Shown here: piece by piece, positions 46,821 to 59,909 of the stretch | How the letters are laid out: the number at the start of each line of letters is the position of its first letter | How positions within the stretch are numbered: position 1 is the stretch's first letter | NCBI RefSeq assembly: GCF_950023065.1 | Contig: NC_088680.1 | Span: 16,790,559-16,854,558 of the forward strand | Direction of reading: 5' to 3' | Length of the DNA stretch: 64,000 nucleotides | Origin: Planococcus citri | Taxonomy: Eukaryota > Arthropoda > Insecta > Hemiptera > Pseudococcidae | Made by a program: the position numbers and the translations under genes | The notes under the pieces: model-generated | What the model was told of the DNA's origin: nothing | Database searches by the model: none | Seen by the model: only the letters and a program-made list of their open reading frames with translations

Positions 46821-48377
46821 CAGGGGCGCCCAAAAGTCAGTTTACGCCATCAAAAGTCACATAAATAATTCAAGAACTAAGCCTCCTAAAGATAAAACTA
46901 ATGACATTGATCTGATAGGAAATTTTATCCTCTACCATTTTCTTCTACGTGAATTTAAAAAAATAAATAAAATAATGAAAAAAATTGGGGGAAAAAATTT
47001 AAAATTATTTCAGCAGTTAATTTCAGCTATTTTTAAAATGATTCCCATAATTTGATGCAATATAAATGATCTTTTCAAAAAAAAACACGTCAAAATTTTT
47101 TTTTTACAAAATCGCCAGAATGGTGGGGGGGTGCTACCAAAATCAAATTTTGTAAAAATGAAAAAAAATCGAGTGATATGTCATAATGTAGGTTTTTGGG
47201 TCGGGAAACACGAATCTGAGGTCCTTTTTCTCCTCAGACCCCTCGGGGGCCATTGAGGAGGTGCTACCAAAATCAAATTTTGTAAAAATGAAACAAAATC
47301 GAGTGATATGTTAAAATATAGGTTTTTTGGGTTGAGAAACGCGAATCTGAGGTACTTTTTTCCCTCAGTACTCTTGAGGACCCTTGAGAGCCCTTGGGAG
47401 ATGCTACCGGCCGAGATCCAATTTTGTAAAAATGAAAAAAAATCGAGTGATACGTCAAAATGTAGGTTTTTTGGTTCGAGAAACACGAATTTGAAGTCCT
47501 TTTTTCACTCAGCCTCTATGGGGAGGTGCTACTGAAATAAAATTCGGTTATTTTATATCATAACTAGAAAAATCACGCCTAGTCGCAAAGTAACTAACCA
47601 CACCCAAATTCTACACACTCAAACACACATTTTCACGCAATCGCGGTTTTGTAGCGAATTGAATAAAAGAATTTATGCCTTATTCACTTACAATTACTTC
47701 GCGTTAATTTAGTTAAAATGAAATTATAGTCCCGTTTGAGACGAAATATCTTAAGAATGGTAACACCTCCCCAACAGCCCCCGAGGGATCTGAGGGAAAA
47801 AAGGACCTCAGATTCGTGTTTCTCGACCCAAAAACCCTAAATTTTGACATATCACTAGAATTTTCCATTTTTACAACATTTGATTCTGGTAGCACCTCCC
47901 CAAGGGGTTTGAGGGAAAAAAGGACCTCAGATTCGTGTTTCTCGATCCAAAAAACCTACATTTTGACATATCACTCGATTTTTTTTCATTTTTACAAAAC
48001 TTGATTTTGGCAGCACCCCCCCTCTCCCCTAGTGCCTAACGTTTTTGTAAAAAAAAAAATTTCAACGTGTTTTTTTTGAAAATATCATTTACTTATATTT
48101 CATCAAATTATGGGAATCGTGTTAAAAATAGTTGAAATTAACTGCTGAAATAATTTAAAAATTTTTTCCCCAATTTTTTTTTTTTTAAATTCACGTTTTT
48201 TGACATAAAAGATGATTTTCCCTGCGAACTGTGCATCCTAGAGAAAAAAGACAATGAAAAAAATGGCAGAGGATAAAATTTCCTATCAGATTAATGCCAT
48301 TAGTTTTTCTTTAGGAGGCTTAGTTCTTGAATTATATGTGATTTTTGATGGCAAAAACTGACTTTTGGGCACCCCTG
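46821..48377. mobile_element. Mariner-type fold-back element with internal tandem arrays
   Basis: Ends CAGGGGCGCCCAAAAGTCAG and CTGACTTTTGGGCACCCCTG are inverted repeats flanked by TA (46819-46820, 48378-48379). The outer arms (about 46821-47060 and 48140-48377) are complementary. Inside, about three units of roughly 120 bp (47110-47530), each with AAAAATCGAGTGATATGTCA, a GGTTTTTTGGGT stretch and an AAACACGAATCTGAGGTCCT segment, face about two inverted units at 47760-48010. A non-repeated loop of about 220 bp lies between. It is inserted in the intron of the PP1 subunit gene. Noncoding. Confidence 0.8.
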
Positions 48378-49105
48378 TATCTAAAGCATAATTCGGTTTA
48401 AAAAATTGAAATGAAAAAAAACAACCCATCAAAAAGATGCTCGACATTTTTTTTTTTAAATGCAACCAATTTTAATTTTAAGGTCTTTTAATATGTAGAT
48501 TTTGACTCGCAATTTTCTGAGGGACTTTTTTTCACCAAATTAACGATTTTTTCAAACAGCTTGAGCCAAAATTTTTGGGAGTACAATTTAATATCAATCT
48601 TAACGTTTTTCTGAAGATTTTGACTGAAAATTAACGAAATCATAGCAACTTTTATACCGAATTGACGAGATTTTCAAATCGTAAAAATTAATTTAGAAAA
48701 AATCGCGTTTTTTTGCAGAAATTGCTCGAAAATTTGGAAGGTTCGGTACTCGAAGTCGATTTTTTCCTTGGAATTTTCATGATTTGAACCATTTTTCTCG
48801 GCACTACACGTATGTAGACCCTCCCCCCCTCCCTCCTACTCACTTCTCTCTGGTCTCATGAAGAATTATTTTCAAAACCAAGAGTAACCATTCGAAGTAT
48901 TTGAATAAATCAGTATAAAATCGAAAAATTCCACATCTCTAGCTTTGAAATTTTCAAAATATTTATTCGGAATAAATAATTTTACAATTTTTTCAACTTC
49001 AACGCCCTACTTTGGCTCAAAAATGCTCAATTCCAGAGTTGAAATTTCAAAACCCTGCATTCGAAGTGAATGTAAACTGAAATGAAATTAGCATCAAGGA
49101 CTAAC
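48378..49105 (-). other. Intron of the PP1 subunit gene, donor-proximal part
   Basis: AT-rich intronic sequence ending at the donor CAG|GTTAGT (49105-49100, minus strand). A pyrimidine tract lies at 48820-48860. Nothing else is supported. Confidence 0.5.
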
Positions 49106-49474
49106 CTGTGTTAACGAGAATCCTCTATCATCGGCAAAAACCACTTTCTTTTTCTGTCTATTGGCGTTCGGACTTGGCGGTTCATTTTCATCGGAAGAAC
49201 TGGACGACGAGGACGAACTGTCATCAGGTCTGACCACCAGACACGGTCTTGGTTTCCTTTCCGAACATCCATTCGATCTAGACCCGCTTGATCTGCTAGG
49301 TGATTTAAGACGTTGTCTTTGCGTCGACGTAGACGTAGATGACGATGTTGAATTGGTATTGCTGGAGCTCGTGTTTTGAAAACGACAATTTCCATACGAA
49401 TTGTAATACGTGGCTGGGCTGTGATTGAAGACCGGCGGACCGTGTGAAACTAGAATATCTCCGTCTGATCCCAT
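49106..49474 (-). CDS. Gbs-70E: PP1 glycogen-targeting subunit, exon 1 (RVxF motif)
   Basis: Residues 1-123. The start is ATG 49474-49472, the first in frame after a 5'-UTR acceptor. Most of the exon is disordered and Ser/Thr/Asn-rich (34-62 and a poly-Ser run at 86-93). It ends with the PP1-docking segment KKKVVFADDRGFSLTQ (about 107-122). K109-V-V-F112 is the RVxF motif that binds the catalytic subunit, and the following FADD.G.SLT is characteristic of PPP1R3 proteins. The donor CAG|GTTAGT leaves phase 0 and joins IRLMVET of exon 2 across a 3.06-kb intron, so the conserved block runs through the junction as expected. Confidence 0.88.
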
Positions 49475-49511
49475 ACTTTTCGCTTGTTACGTGTTAATAC
49501 GACTAATAAAT
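49475..49511 (-). other. 5'-UTR part of PP1 subunit exon 1 with upstream acceptor
   Basis: A clear minus-strand acceptor (TTTCTGTTTCATGTTCAG, ending 49512) precedes 37 nt of leader and the ATG, so at least one untranslated exon lies further right. That exon was not located. Confidence 0.6.
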
Positions 49512-51779
49512 CTGAACATGAAACAGAAAGAAGAATAATCGAAATTGATTAGATATATTGGTTCGAGAGAGAGGTAGAGGTAGGTTATCATATCAAATTG
49601 TACTATAAACTGCAGCTATAGGTATAATGACGCTCGTGCGTAAGAAATATAATAATATGGTAATGATGTAAATGATTTACAAATGGAATTGTTCGGTTAA
49701 TAAAGTATCAATGACGAATACATTCGATCGAACTATATAGAACGTAATATTATTAATAATTAGAGTTCTTGGAATGCTGGATTGAAGTTTATTTTAATTT
49801 TCCAATCGTAAGGATTTATTTGAATTTTTAAAATTAGTTGGAAAAGAGTCCAAACTGCTAATGAAGTAATTTCGAGAAGATTGGAGGGGTAGGGGTGAGT
49901 TTATCCATAGAATGAGAAAGGAAGAAAAAAATCTATCGAGTCAAATCATTGAAAATTCATTGGCATCAAAATTTTGCTCCAAATCATGAATTTTTTATCC
50001 TGCGATGCAATTATGAGAACCCCTGATTACAATATTTCAATCGATTAATTCGAATTTGAGGGATCAGGGTTGCCCAAAATGGAATTTTGACAATAACTAA
50101 AATTTTAGATGAATTACCAAGGAATATTTTTTGTTTGAAATTTTTTCACGTAAAATCAACAAAAAAAGCATTGCGAGCATTTTCCAAAAATGAGCACATC
50201 TTTGGAAAAAAATCAAAGAGGAGCAAAATTGACGCATCTGGACTTCTTTTGTGCGATCAAGACTCGAAAAAACATGAATGAAAATCGTACCTCGATGAGT
50301 TTCAAAAAAAAGATCTTCGAGTTTTGTTATTTTTTACAATACCGAAGAACCGAGGTCCAAATCCAAATAAGACGATAAACAATACCCGAATTATGCGTGC
50401 AGAGAGATGCGCGTGCATAACGGTCTAGTCAGGCTCTGAATAAACGCACCTCATCTATCTCCACTGTTACAAATCCTTCCGGCTATTCTATAAATAAACC
50501 TATTCGAGATAGCATTCTCTCTCTCATAGCGAACAATTTAAATCTCACTGCTTTTAATATTTTAACAGCTTCCTCTATAGTATCACCCTATAACTTGACT
50601 GAGCACAATCGTCTGTGTAGGCCTACTTTCTATCTATAAACACGCTCCAAAGGAGTGGTATCGTGTTCTACCCACGTTTTTGAAAGATCTATATGGGCTC
50701 AATTAATGTACAAAACGTACGTGAATAACTCTCTCGTACAGTAAATATTTTTCTAGATGCATTTACGAGTCGACTCGACGTGATAGCGTTTAAAAAGAGT
50801 CAGGAAATATGGATATTTTGAAAAATATTTCACATACGTCAAGGTAATCGACTACCGTAAGATTTCGATGTTCGATTTCCCGAACAGTCAACTTTGGAGA
50901 CTGACACAGTCAAGTTGATCAAGTCTCTTCGAGTGTACAATTGTACTAATAGATTAATTCAGGTGCTGGCCGAATGCAAATATCCGATGATAGGAAAATC
51001 ACCTCAAACACGTGACTGGTGCAATGGTGTGGTTCAACTTCAATCGCAATAAGCGATAAACTTGATAAATATTTACTCGATTTCGATTCGACAAATTAAA
51101 AAAAAATACAGGCTACGTGATGGCAACAAGTTGGACCAACAAAAGCAGAGAAAAAGTCGTTTCAACCTCGCAGCTTTTTATCACGTTGAGAGATAAAGAA
51201 GAAAAGAAGAGGTTAAGAAACTACCGGCCGAGGGAGAAGTTTTAATCGCAGTTTAATTCGAACAATGCTAAGAGATGGGGAATAATTGGGGAGGAGGTGA
51301 CGATGGTGAAGACAAATTTGCACACTGATACAATAATAACCTTCGACAATATCGTACGATTTATTTTTTTGGCTGCTGTAGTAAACGTGTGGTGGCCGGC
51401 GCAAGAAAATACTATGCTGCGAACGAATCTCTCATTCAAGCAAATTTTTGTACTCGAGCCAATAATTGTTAGCATTTGATGTCCAAAAAAAAAAACGCAA
51501 AAACATTGACGCATTTACGTACTATTATAATAAGTTATACAGTTGAAATAATATAACTTCCTAGAAAAAAATTTTTTCACATCGAGGGTCGTAAATTAAT
51601 TTATGTGAAAAATTTAAAAAATTCAAGATGGTGAATGATGACTCGATGAGTGATCGACCGGGGGATCTGGAGTTCATTTTTAAAATTTGCAATATTTTTA
51701 CATTCATTTTAGAAGCATTTTTTATGCATTTCTAATTCGTGGCGATTGGTGAAACATGATTTATCATTTTATTTGAGAA
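49512..51779. other. Noncoding stretch upstream of the PP1 subunit coding exons
   Basis: Probably a 5' intron. About 50380-51260 is less AT-rich, with CpG and a minus-strand donor-like GGCCG|GTAGTT near 51225. It may hold an untranslated exon or enhancer. No protein-coding exon is supported. Confidence 0.25.
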
Positions 51780-54560
51780 ATTTTATCGTCAATGGATTTG
51801 AATCATTTCCAAAATATTCGTTTGCGAACCACTGAATCATTTTGGAAAAGAATCATTTACAAACTATTCATAAAAAGTGATGAAATTTTGCTCGAAAATG
51901 GCGCATTTTGAAGAAAATTACTCAAAAAATTTGTTAGAGGAATCATTCATATATGTATCGAATGAGACTTTTTTAAAAGATTCGTTCGCGAACTATTCAA
52001 TAAATTAATAAAATATAATCATTTTCTAAAAGAATCATTCGCGATTTAGGGTACAGATGAAAAATGATGAGATTTTGCTCGACCATGGGGAATTTCAAAA
52101 GTTATAAATAGGTAACTCGTAGGATTCATAAACGAATCATTCGCGAACGAATAAATATTTTCAAAAAGATTCGTTCGCGAACTACTCGTCAAGTTGATAA
52201 AATCTTGCTTATAAGATCACGATCTTGGGAGTAAATGACTCAAAAGATTCACTGATGAGTCATTCGCGAACGACTTGGTCATTTTAGAACAGAATCATTC
52301 GCGAACGACACACCAAAAATGAGAGATATCGCTCAAAAATGTTGAATAATGAAGAAAACGACTCATTAGAGCCACTATTGAGTCGTTCGCGAACGATTCG
52401 ATCTGTTCTGAAAAGAATCATTCGCGAACTACTTAAGAAAAAAGGTAAGAATTCGCTTAAAAATGTTTAATAATGAAGAAAACGACTTATTAGAGCCATT
52501 ATTGAGTCATTGCGAACGACTCGGTCATTTCTGAAAAGAATCATTCGCGAACTACTCAAGAAAAATATGAGATTTCGCTCAAAAATGTAAAATGTTCAAT
52601 CATGAAGAAAATGGCTCAAAGGAATCATTGATGAGTCGTTCGCGAACGATTTGATCGTTTCTGAAAATAATCATTCGCGAACTACTTAAGAAAAAATGGG
52701 ATTTCGAGTCAAAAATGTAAAATGTTCAATCATGAAGAAAATGGCTCAAAGGATTTATTGATGAGTCGTTCGCGAACGATTTGATCGTTTCTGAACAAAT
52801 AATCATTCGCGAAGTACATAAGAAAAACGATGAGATTTCCTTCAAAAATGTTCAATCATGAAGAAAATGGCTCATAGGATTCATTGATGAGTCGTTCGCG
52901 AACGATTTGATCGTTTCTGAAAATAATCATTCACGAACGACTTGAAACAAGAATGAGATTACGCTCAAAAATGTAAAATGTTTAATCATGAAGAGAAGAA
53001 AACGGCTCAAAGGATTTATTGGTGAGTCGTTCGCGAACGATTTGATCGTTTTTGAAAAGAATCATTGCGAACTACGTGAGAAAAAAAATGAGATTTCGAG
53101 TCAAAAATGTTTAATCATGAAGAAAATGGCTCAAATGATTCATAGATGAGACGTTCGCGACTGATTCGATCGGTTTTGAAAAGAATCATTCGCGAACTAC
53201 TCATCAAAAATTATGAAATTTTGCTCAAAGTCTCATAGGTGAAGTATTTTGAAGGAAATGGCTTGAAATATTAATAAAAGAATCATATGCGAACAATTCA
53301 CAGCTTTTCAACAGAATCGTTCGCGAACTATCCATAAGATTGGTGAAACTTTTCATGAAGAAAATGATTTTGTGATGGTAATTTTTGCTCAAATATGGTG
53401 AATTTTGACTTTTCGAGCATAATGTCTCAAAAATCGATAAATGAATCATTCGCGAACGACTGAATCGATACTTGGCGAAAAAAATTACTTACAAACTCCT
53501 CATCTAATTAACAAAATTTCACTCGAAAAATAGTAAATTTTGGACACGATGTCTCAAAAAATTCATTAATGAATCATTCGCGAACGACATAATCATTTTT
53601 CAAAAGAATCGTTCAAGAATTTTACATTAAATCAATCAAAATTTGCAAGAAGATGGTTCATTTTGGAAAATAATGACTCGAAACATCCCTCGGTGAATCG
53701 TTCGCGAACGACCAAATTAGTTTTTAAAAGAATCATCCAATCACCAGTGAACGACTCATCATAATCAAGAAACTCAAAACAAAAATCTTTTCAGAAAAAT
53801 GACTCAAAACATTTCCTGACCCTTGGCATCATTTTTAAATCCAAATTAGTCGTTCTTGAAGGTAGCTTGATCACCTTCTTTTTTTTTGTAATCAAGAGAC
53901 ATGAATTCATAAAAATTATTAAAAGATTCATTCAAGAGAGGAGTTTAAAAACCACCCTATCATTTTTAAAAGAATCGTTCACGAACGTCAAGTGAATTGA
54001 ATTAACCAAAAGTGAAATCTAAAATACATTTTTTTTTTTGGAAATATTTTCCAGGCATTTTTGAAACATTTGATTCATTTATCAAATGAATCATTCGCGA
54101 ACGATTCAAATCCCCGAAAATTTGGCAATCTAAAAACTAGAAAGACTTATAATTTTCTTTGAGCAGGAGTCGATAAGAAATTAATTTCAAATACAGTCAA
54201 AAAATCCTAAAATTAAATCAACCAGCTCGTTCGCGAACGAACGAAAGATATGAACGAATCACGAAATTCATCGTAAAGAACTCAAATACGTCATGAAAAT
54301 CAAAACGTCAAGGAAAAAAATGTAAGGTGAACGTCATGAAAAACTGATTCAGTTTCAAAATAATTCATTCGTGAATCATAATCAAATTAGAATCGTTCGA
54401 GAACGAATTTTCTATAAATATACGAGTAACTCAATTTATAGACGAGTGATTCATCGCAATTTACGTCAATGAACCGATCACCGTAGACAGACACCTAGAA
54501 AATGATTCAACTTGAAAAAACAAACACGTGCACACGCAATCGTTCGCGAACGATTCGAAA
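51780..54560. repeat. Palindromic satellite array 3 (TTCGCGAACGA core, longer unit)
   Basis: About 2.8 kb of diverged units of roughly 110-145 bp. Typical parts are GATGAGTCGTTCGCGAACGA, a TTTGATCGTTTCTGAAAA spacer, AATCATTCGCGAACTACT, then AAAATGAGATTTCGCTCAAA and AATGTTCAATCATGAAGAAA. The best-ordered part is 52300-53240, and outer copies are eroded. The palindromic core matches arrays 1 and 2 but the spacers are different. Confidence 0.88.
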
Positions 54561-54875
54561 CATCTGCCTTTAGAAAAACTCGTTCAATTGAAAAATTCAG
54601 ACATAATACTCTAAAAAAATGTTATAAATATCATAAATTTATACCTCGCACAATTTTTTCTCTCAATAAAACATCATGTTATTTTCAAGGCTGCCACCTT
54701 CACCAACCAAAAATCCCTCCAAATCAAAAAAAATCTTACAAAATGGACGAAACCCTTTGGGTATACATAATTATTTTCCAACACATAAAAATCCACTTCT
54801 TAAATTTTTCGCAAAATTTGACCAGCCTTCACAGACCACACGATCGTCTTGTCTTTGATCTTCGTTTACACGCTA
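54561..54875. other. Short noncoding spacer
   Basis: A plus-strand frame (54512-54922) begins in the satellite and runs into the MITE at 54876, so it is not a gene. Nothing else is supported. Confidence 0.4.
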
Positions 54876-55085
54876 CAGGGTGGACAGAAATATCGGGTAC
54901 CCATAAAAAAGTTTTCTGCTAAATACTTCGGTTGGTCACAGTGAATGATAATAATGGTAGCACATGATTGGTTGTTAGACTGGAGAGATAACATTTCACC
55001 AATCATATGCATCTATTTCACGTTGCCAACCTATATTTTTAATGAAAAACTTTCTTAGGGGTACCCGATATTTCTGTCCACCCTG
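54876..55085. mobile_element. Mariner-type MITE, 210 bp
   Basis: Termini CAGGGTGGACAGAAATATCG and CGATATTTCTGTCCACCCTG are perfect inverted repeats that extend to GGGTACC. TA flanks both sides (54874-54875, 55086-55087). Noncoding. Confidence 0.85.
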
Positions 55086-56559
55086 TATATTTAAGCAAAT
55101 AATTCACACACTGGGACTAATTTTGAACGTGGTTCAACTTTTTAAAACCCTAATAATTTTCCACCACTTGTTCGATGACATGTTTATTTGTTCGAGTCAT
55201 AAAAAAGAAAAACACAAACACTGCACAATTAAATGACCCTTGACGAACCAGAAATTTCGACTCGATCGCGATGTAGGTAGTCGTAAAAAATTGTGCAAAT
55301 ATTTTCTATAAAAATAACCCCCTTCCTTTATCTCGATCGCGCATTTCAGTCGTGTAATTTCGATTTGGTACATCGATAATTAAAAATTAAAAATTAATTA
55401 AACCCTATCTTTCGTATATCGTGTATCAGTTCCAAGAAATTACGCGGGTAACCCTGTAGTTCAATTACCGATACGATACATTGTATGCGCGAAAAAAAAA
55501 ATAACGCCATCGATAGGTAATTAAAATTCGACACGATTTTTGATACAAAATAATCGCGCGTACAGAGTTCTTCTTCAACGTGCCAAAAAGTCACATTTAG
55601 GTACAAATAGGTAGTTGGTGCAAAGTCGTAAAACTTCCATGTGTGGAAATATTAGAAAAATATATCGATGTACCATGATCAATCACTCGAAAAAGTATTT
55701 TAAAGAACGTGGGAAGCGATAAAACGCCAGCGAATTCTAATTATAACCACGTGTTGATTACAGAACCTCGTTTAGAAGCGAGAAAAATTAAAATTCACTC
55801 ATCATTTGTACGATTGTGAATGTGATACCCGAACACCTATTTTTTTAGCGATAAAATTTTAACATTCACGTGTTTGCCGAGTGATCTGAACACCACCGCA
55901 AGAGTTCTAGTATTCATTTTCCTCCTCAGTGTGACTTATCTACTCATTCATAATACGTGCCTAATTGTACATGAGTATATAATAAATTAACTACTTTGCC
56001 AGACCCAAAGTACTACAAACAAATTTCGTAATTTTTGTACCTCTACCTACCTATAGAGTTATTTTTGATGTTGATGGGGTCATTCTAATACGCCAAATTT
56101 TACATCAAATTCAAATGACACAATTGTGTTTTTTTATAACTCAGGTTTCGGGTAATTTACGAGACTGCAATTCGTGCAATTTTATTATTAGTGGTACGAA
56201 GCGAATTTCCGGAAAATAATATATCTATACAATTAATGCATCATGTGAACGGTATTTAATTGAAAATCGTTTCTCGTTATGACGTATGACGTGAAAAAAA
56301 TTTAGATAAGGTGATAAACACGTCTGTTACAGGATAAATGACGAACTCAGGGAGTTTCCTCAAATTACGTAGATGCGTGATCTAATGACTCGAATATTTT
56401 TTTGCAGTTTAATGTGTGTACTTTGAACTTCAACTGATTGGATATATTTTCAGCAGTGAATTTATGTAGGTACTAATATGGAAAATTTATAGCGATTCAT
56501 TACGTAATTTTTTGAACGTATTATTGAGGATTCTGAATTTCGTCGAAAATGTGAGCATT
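55086..56559. other. Noncoding stretch
   Basis: AT-rich with scattered CpG (55230-55900 less AT-rich). No gene, element or RNA that I can support. Confidence 0.25.
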
Positions 56560-59500
56560 TTTCCAATGAGACCTTTATTTCAAAAACCTACTGAATCATT
56601 CATCCATAAAGGCTGTCTTGATTCATTAGTCTGACTTGAAACTGATTTTACACGAAAAATAAGGTCTCTGGGATAAATTTAAAAAAAATGAAACTTGTAG
56701 AAAATTTTACCCTTGTTTCAAAAATGTACTCATGTTTCAAGAAAAAATCATTAGATCTGAAGATGTTTTCAAAAAACTAAATTAATAATATCGATATTAT
56801 TGATGATATTCTAAAGAATTCCATCTTTAAATGCATTTAAATCGAAAAGAACTGCATTTGGGACAATTTTGAATGGAACCAAAATTATTGAAAATTTCAT
56901 ATGTTTTTCAAAAATGTGCTCATTTTTTCCAAGGGGATCTTTGCTTCTTGAACTAAATGCCTAAAATCGACTACCTAAATCATTAATCAATTCTACCAAT
57001 CAGTTCAATTTTAATTCATGCAGTTTCATGAGAAAAATAAGTCCTTTGGAATAAATTTTTAAAATACCAAATCTGCAAAAAAAAATGTCCAACCATTCTA
57101 AAATCAATTACCTAATTTTTGAAAGAAAAATTCATCATTTTTACTAAGAACTCCACAAATTATCTGCCAGAATTTTCTATTTCGAAAAATTCAACTTTCC
57201 CATCATTTTTATGCAAAATGGTTTGAGTTTTAGAAACAAAATTTGTAAAAAAAGTTAACATATTTTTGAAAATTTTTGGGACAATATTTTTCAAAATATT
57301 TGCTAAAAATCAACTAAATCTCATATCGATCTTCGTTTAGCTGATCTTCAAGTCATTTTTATGCCAAAAATATAGCCTCTGGAACAAATTTGACATCATT
57401 TTCAAAAATATTCACTTTTAGAAACCATATCGTAAAAAAATTCACATATTTTTAAAAAATTGTCAATTTTTTTTCAAATGGAACAATATTTTTTGAAATA
57501 ATATGTATTTTCTAAAAATCAACTAAATTTCGTATTGACATTAATTGAGCATTGAGGTAATCTTCGAGTCATTTTTATTCCAAAAATATTGCCTTTGTAA
57601 CAAATTTGAAATTGAAAAAGACTAAATTTGTAAAAAATTTCACTCACTATTCAAAATTATATTCATTTTGATGTTTATCGTTCATATTATTTAAAGCGAA
57701 TAAGAGCTGAATTTGGGACAAATCTGAATACAAACAAAGTTAAGATATTTCAAACTTTATAAATTTTTGAGAAAAAATACCTAAGTATCAATTTTTTTGT
57801 GAAGCTTTCATTTTTCAAGATATTGCCTACAGATCAAATAAATCTTGTACTTATCAGGTATTAGGTTCATTTCAATTTACTAAATTTTGAAATCAATTTA
57901 TTGCCTCTGGAACAAATTCTGAAACAGCTAAAATTGTAGAAAATTCCATACAGTTTTCAGAACTAGCCTCACTTTTACCAATAAAATAGTCGGATGCTGA
58001 AATATTCATAAAAAATTATTATAACTTTCATTAACTGAATATCAATAAAATTCATTTCAATTTTCTCCATTTTCAAATCAATTTTATGTAGAAAATATTG
58101 TCTTTAGAATACATTTGAAAGAACTGAAGTGATGCAAAATTTCACGTAGTTATCAAAAATATCCCCATTATTGCAATTGAGATGACCAGATGAGGAAAAA
58201 TTCACAAAAAATTGACCAGAACTTTCATTTAACCAGTAGTACTCGTAGGTTCATTTCAATTGTGTTCATTTTCAAATCGATTTCACGTAAAAAATATCGA
58301 CCTTGAAAAAATTTCAAAAAAACTAAAATTGTAGAAAATTTAATTCAGTTTTCAAAAATAATCTCAGTTTTGCCAATAAAATACTCGGATATCGAAAAAA
58401 ATGCAAAAAAAGTGGCCACAATTTTTATCAAAAGTATTGTAGGTTCATTTCAATTTTTTCCATTTTCAAATCAATTTTACGAAGAAAATACTGCCTTTAG
58501 AGCAAATTTGAGAGAGCCTAACAGATGTAAAATTTCACGCAGTTTTCAAAAATATCCCCATTATTGCAATTGAGATGACCAGATGTGTAAAAATTCGCAA
58601 AAAATTGGTCATAACTTCCATTGAACAAGTATTCGTAGGTTCATGTTAGTTGTTCTCATTTTTAAATCGATTTTACGTGAAAAATATCGACCTTGGAACA
58701 AATTTCAAAAGAACTAAAATTGTAGAAAATTTAATGCAGTTTTCAAAAATAATCTCAATTTTGCCAATAAAATACTCGGATGTAGAAAAAAAATGCAAAA
58801 AAGTGGCCATAATTTTCATCAAATAAGCACTCTGGTTAATTTTAATTTTCTCCGTTTTCAAATGGATTTTATGTGAAAAATATCGCTTCAAACTAAATTT
58901 CAAGTAGTTTGCAAAAATGTACCCATTTTTGCCCTTAAGATGTTCACATGTCGAAAAATTTACAAAAAAAAAAAAAAAACTACCATCAGCTTTCTTTATC
59001 AGAACATTTTACATATTCAACTAATTTTAATTTACTCTATTTAAACTCAATTTTACGTCAAACTGCTCTCTATAAAATAAATTTACACAGGACAAAATTT
59101 GTAAAAAATTTCACGCATTTTTCAAAAATATCCTCATCTTTACCTACTAATAATGAACTCAGATGTGGAAAAATCCACAAAAAACTGGCCATAACTTTCA
59201 CTGAACAATTATTCAAAAATTCAATTTGATTTTCTCTATTTATTTTTTTGAAATGAAATTCATGTGAAAAATACTACCTTGAAAGCAAATTTTAAAGGGG
59301 CTAAAATGACGCAAAATTCCACGCTGTTTTCAAAAATATCCCCATTTTTACCCATCATGGACTCAGATGTGGGAAAATTCACAAAAAACTGGTCATAACT
59401 TTCACAGAACAATTTTTCATAGTTTCATTTCAATTCTCTCCATTTTCAAATAAACTTTATGGAAAAAATATTGCATTTAGAGAACATTCATAAGAATTAA

Positions 59501-59880
59501 AATGACTCAAAATTTCACGCAGTTTTCAAAAATATCCTCATTTTTACCCATCATGGACTCAGATGTGGGAAAATTCACAAAAAACTGGTCATAACTTTCA
59601 CAGAACAATTCTTCATTGAGTTCATTTCAATTCTCTCCATTTTCAAATCAATTTTACAGAAAAAATATTGCATTTAGAGAAAATTCATAAAACCTAAAAC
59701 GACTCAAAATTTCACGTAGTTTTCAAAAATACTCTCATTTTAGTCGTTTGAGCATTTGGATGTCGAGAAATTCACATAAAACTAACCACGACCTTGATTT
59801 ACAGAATTTTTCTCACGTGTAAATTGGTTCCCTCCAATTTTAAATCAATTTTACCAAAAATCGAACTTGAAATTTCCTAA
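56560..59880. repeat. Degenerate satellite of about 195 bp
   Basis: A landmark (TTTTCAAAAAT(A) then a (C)TCATTTTT.CC-type stretch and a GGATGT(CG/GG) phrase) recurs near 57957, 58147, 58348, 58541, 58739, 58910, 59113, 59326, 59522 and 59720, spaced 170-215 bp. Each unit also has TTTCATTTCAATT.TCTCCAT, TTTTCAAATCAATTTTA and AAAAATATTGC(C/A)TTTAGA. Units at 58147-58739 alternate in two types, and those at 59326 and 59522 are nearly identical. The part before 57900 is much more eroded. Frames within it are artefacts. Confidence 0.75.
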
Positions 59881-59891
59881 CGATAACATAT

Positions 59892-59909
59892 TGGCGCCCA
59901 ACGTGGGGC
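59892..59909 (+). other. tRNA-Lys primer-binding-site-like sequence
   Basis: TGGCGCCCAACGTGGGGC is the complement of the 3' end (including CCA) of the common eukaryotic tRNA-Lys(CTT), the primer site of many LTR retrotransposons. It lies just after the satellite. No flanking LTR or gag/pol frame was recognised, so it may be an orphan relic of an old element. Confidence 0.5.

Noticed and set aside
49111..49395. Alternative minus-strand frame and a plus-strand acidic frame over the PP1 subunit exon
   Set aside because: Shadows of the real frame, which carries the RVxF motif and proper splice phase.
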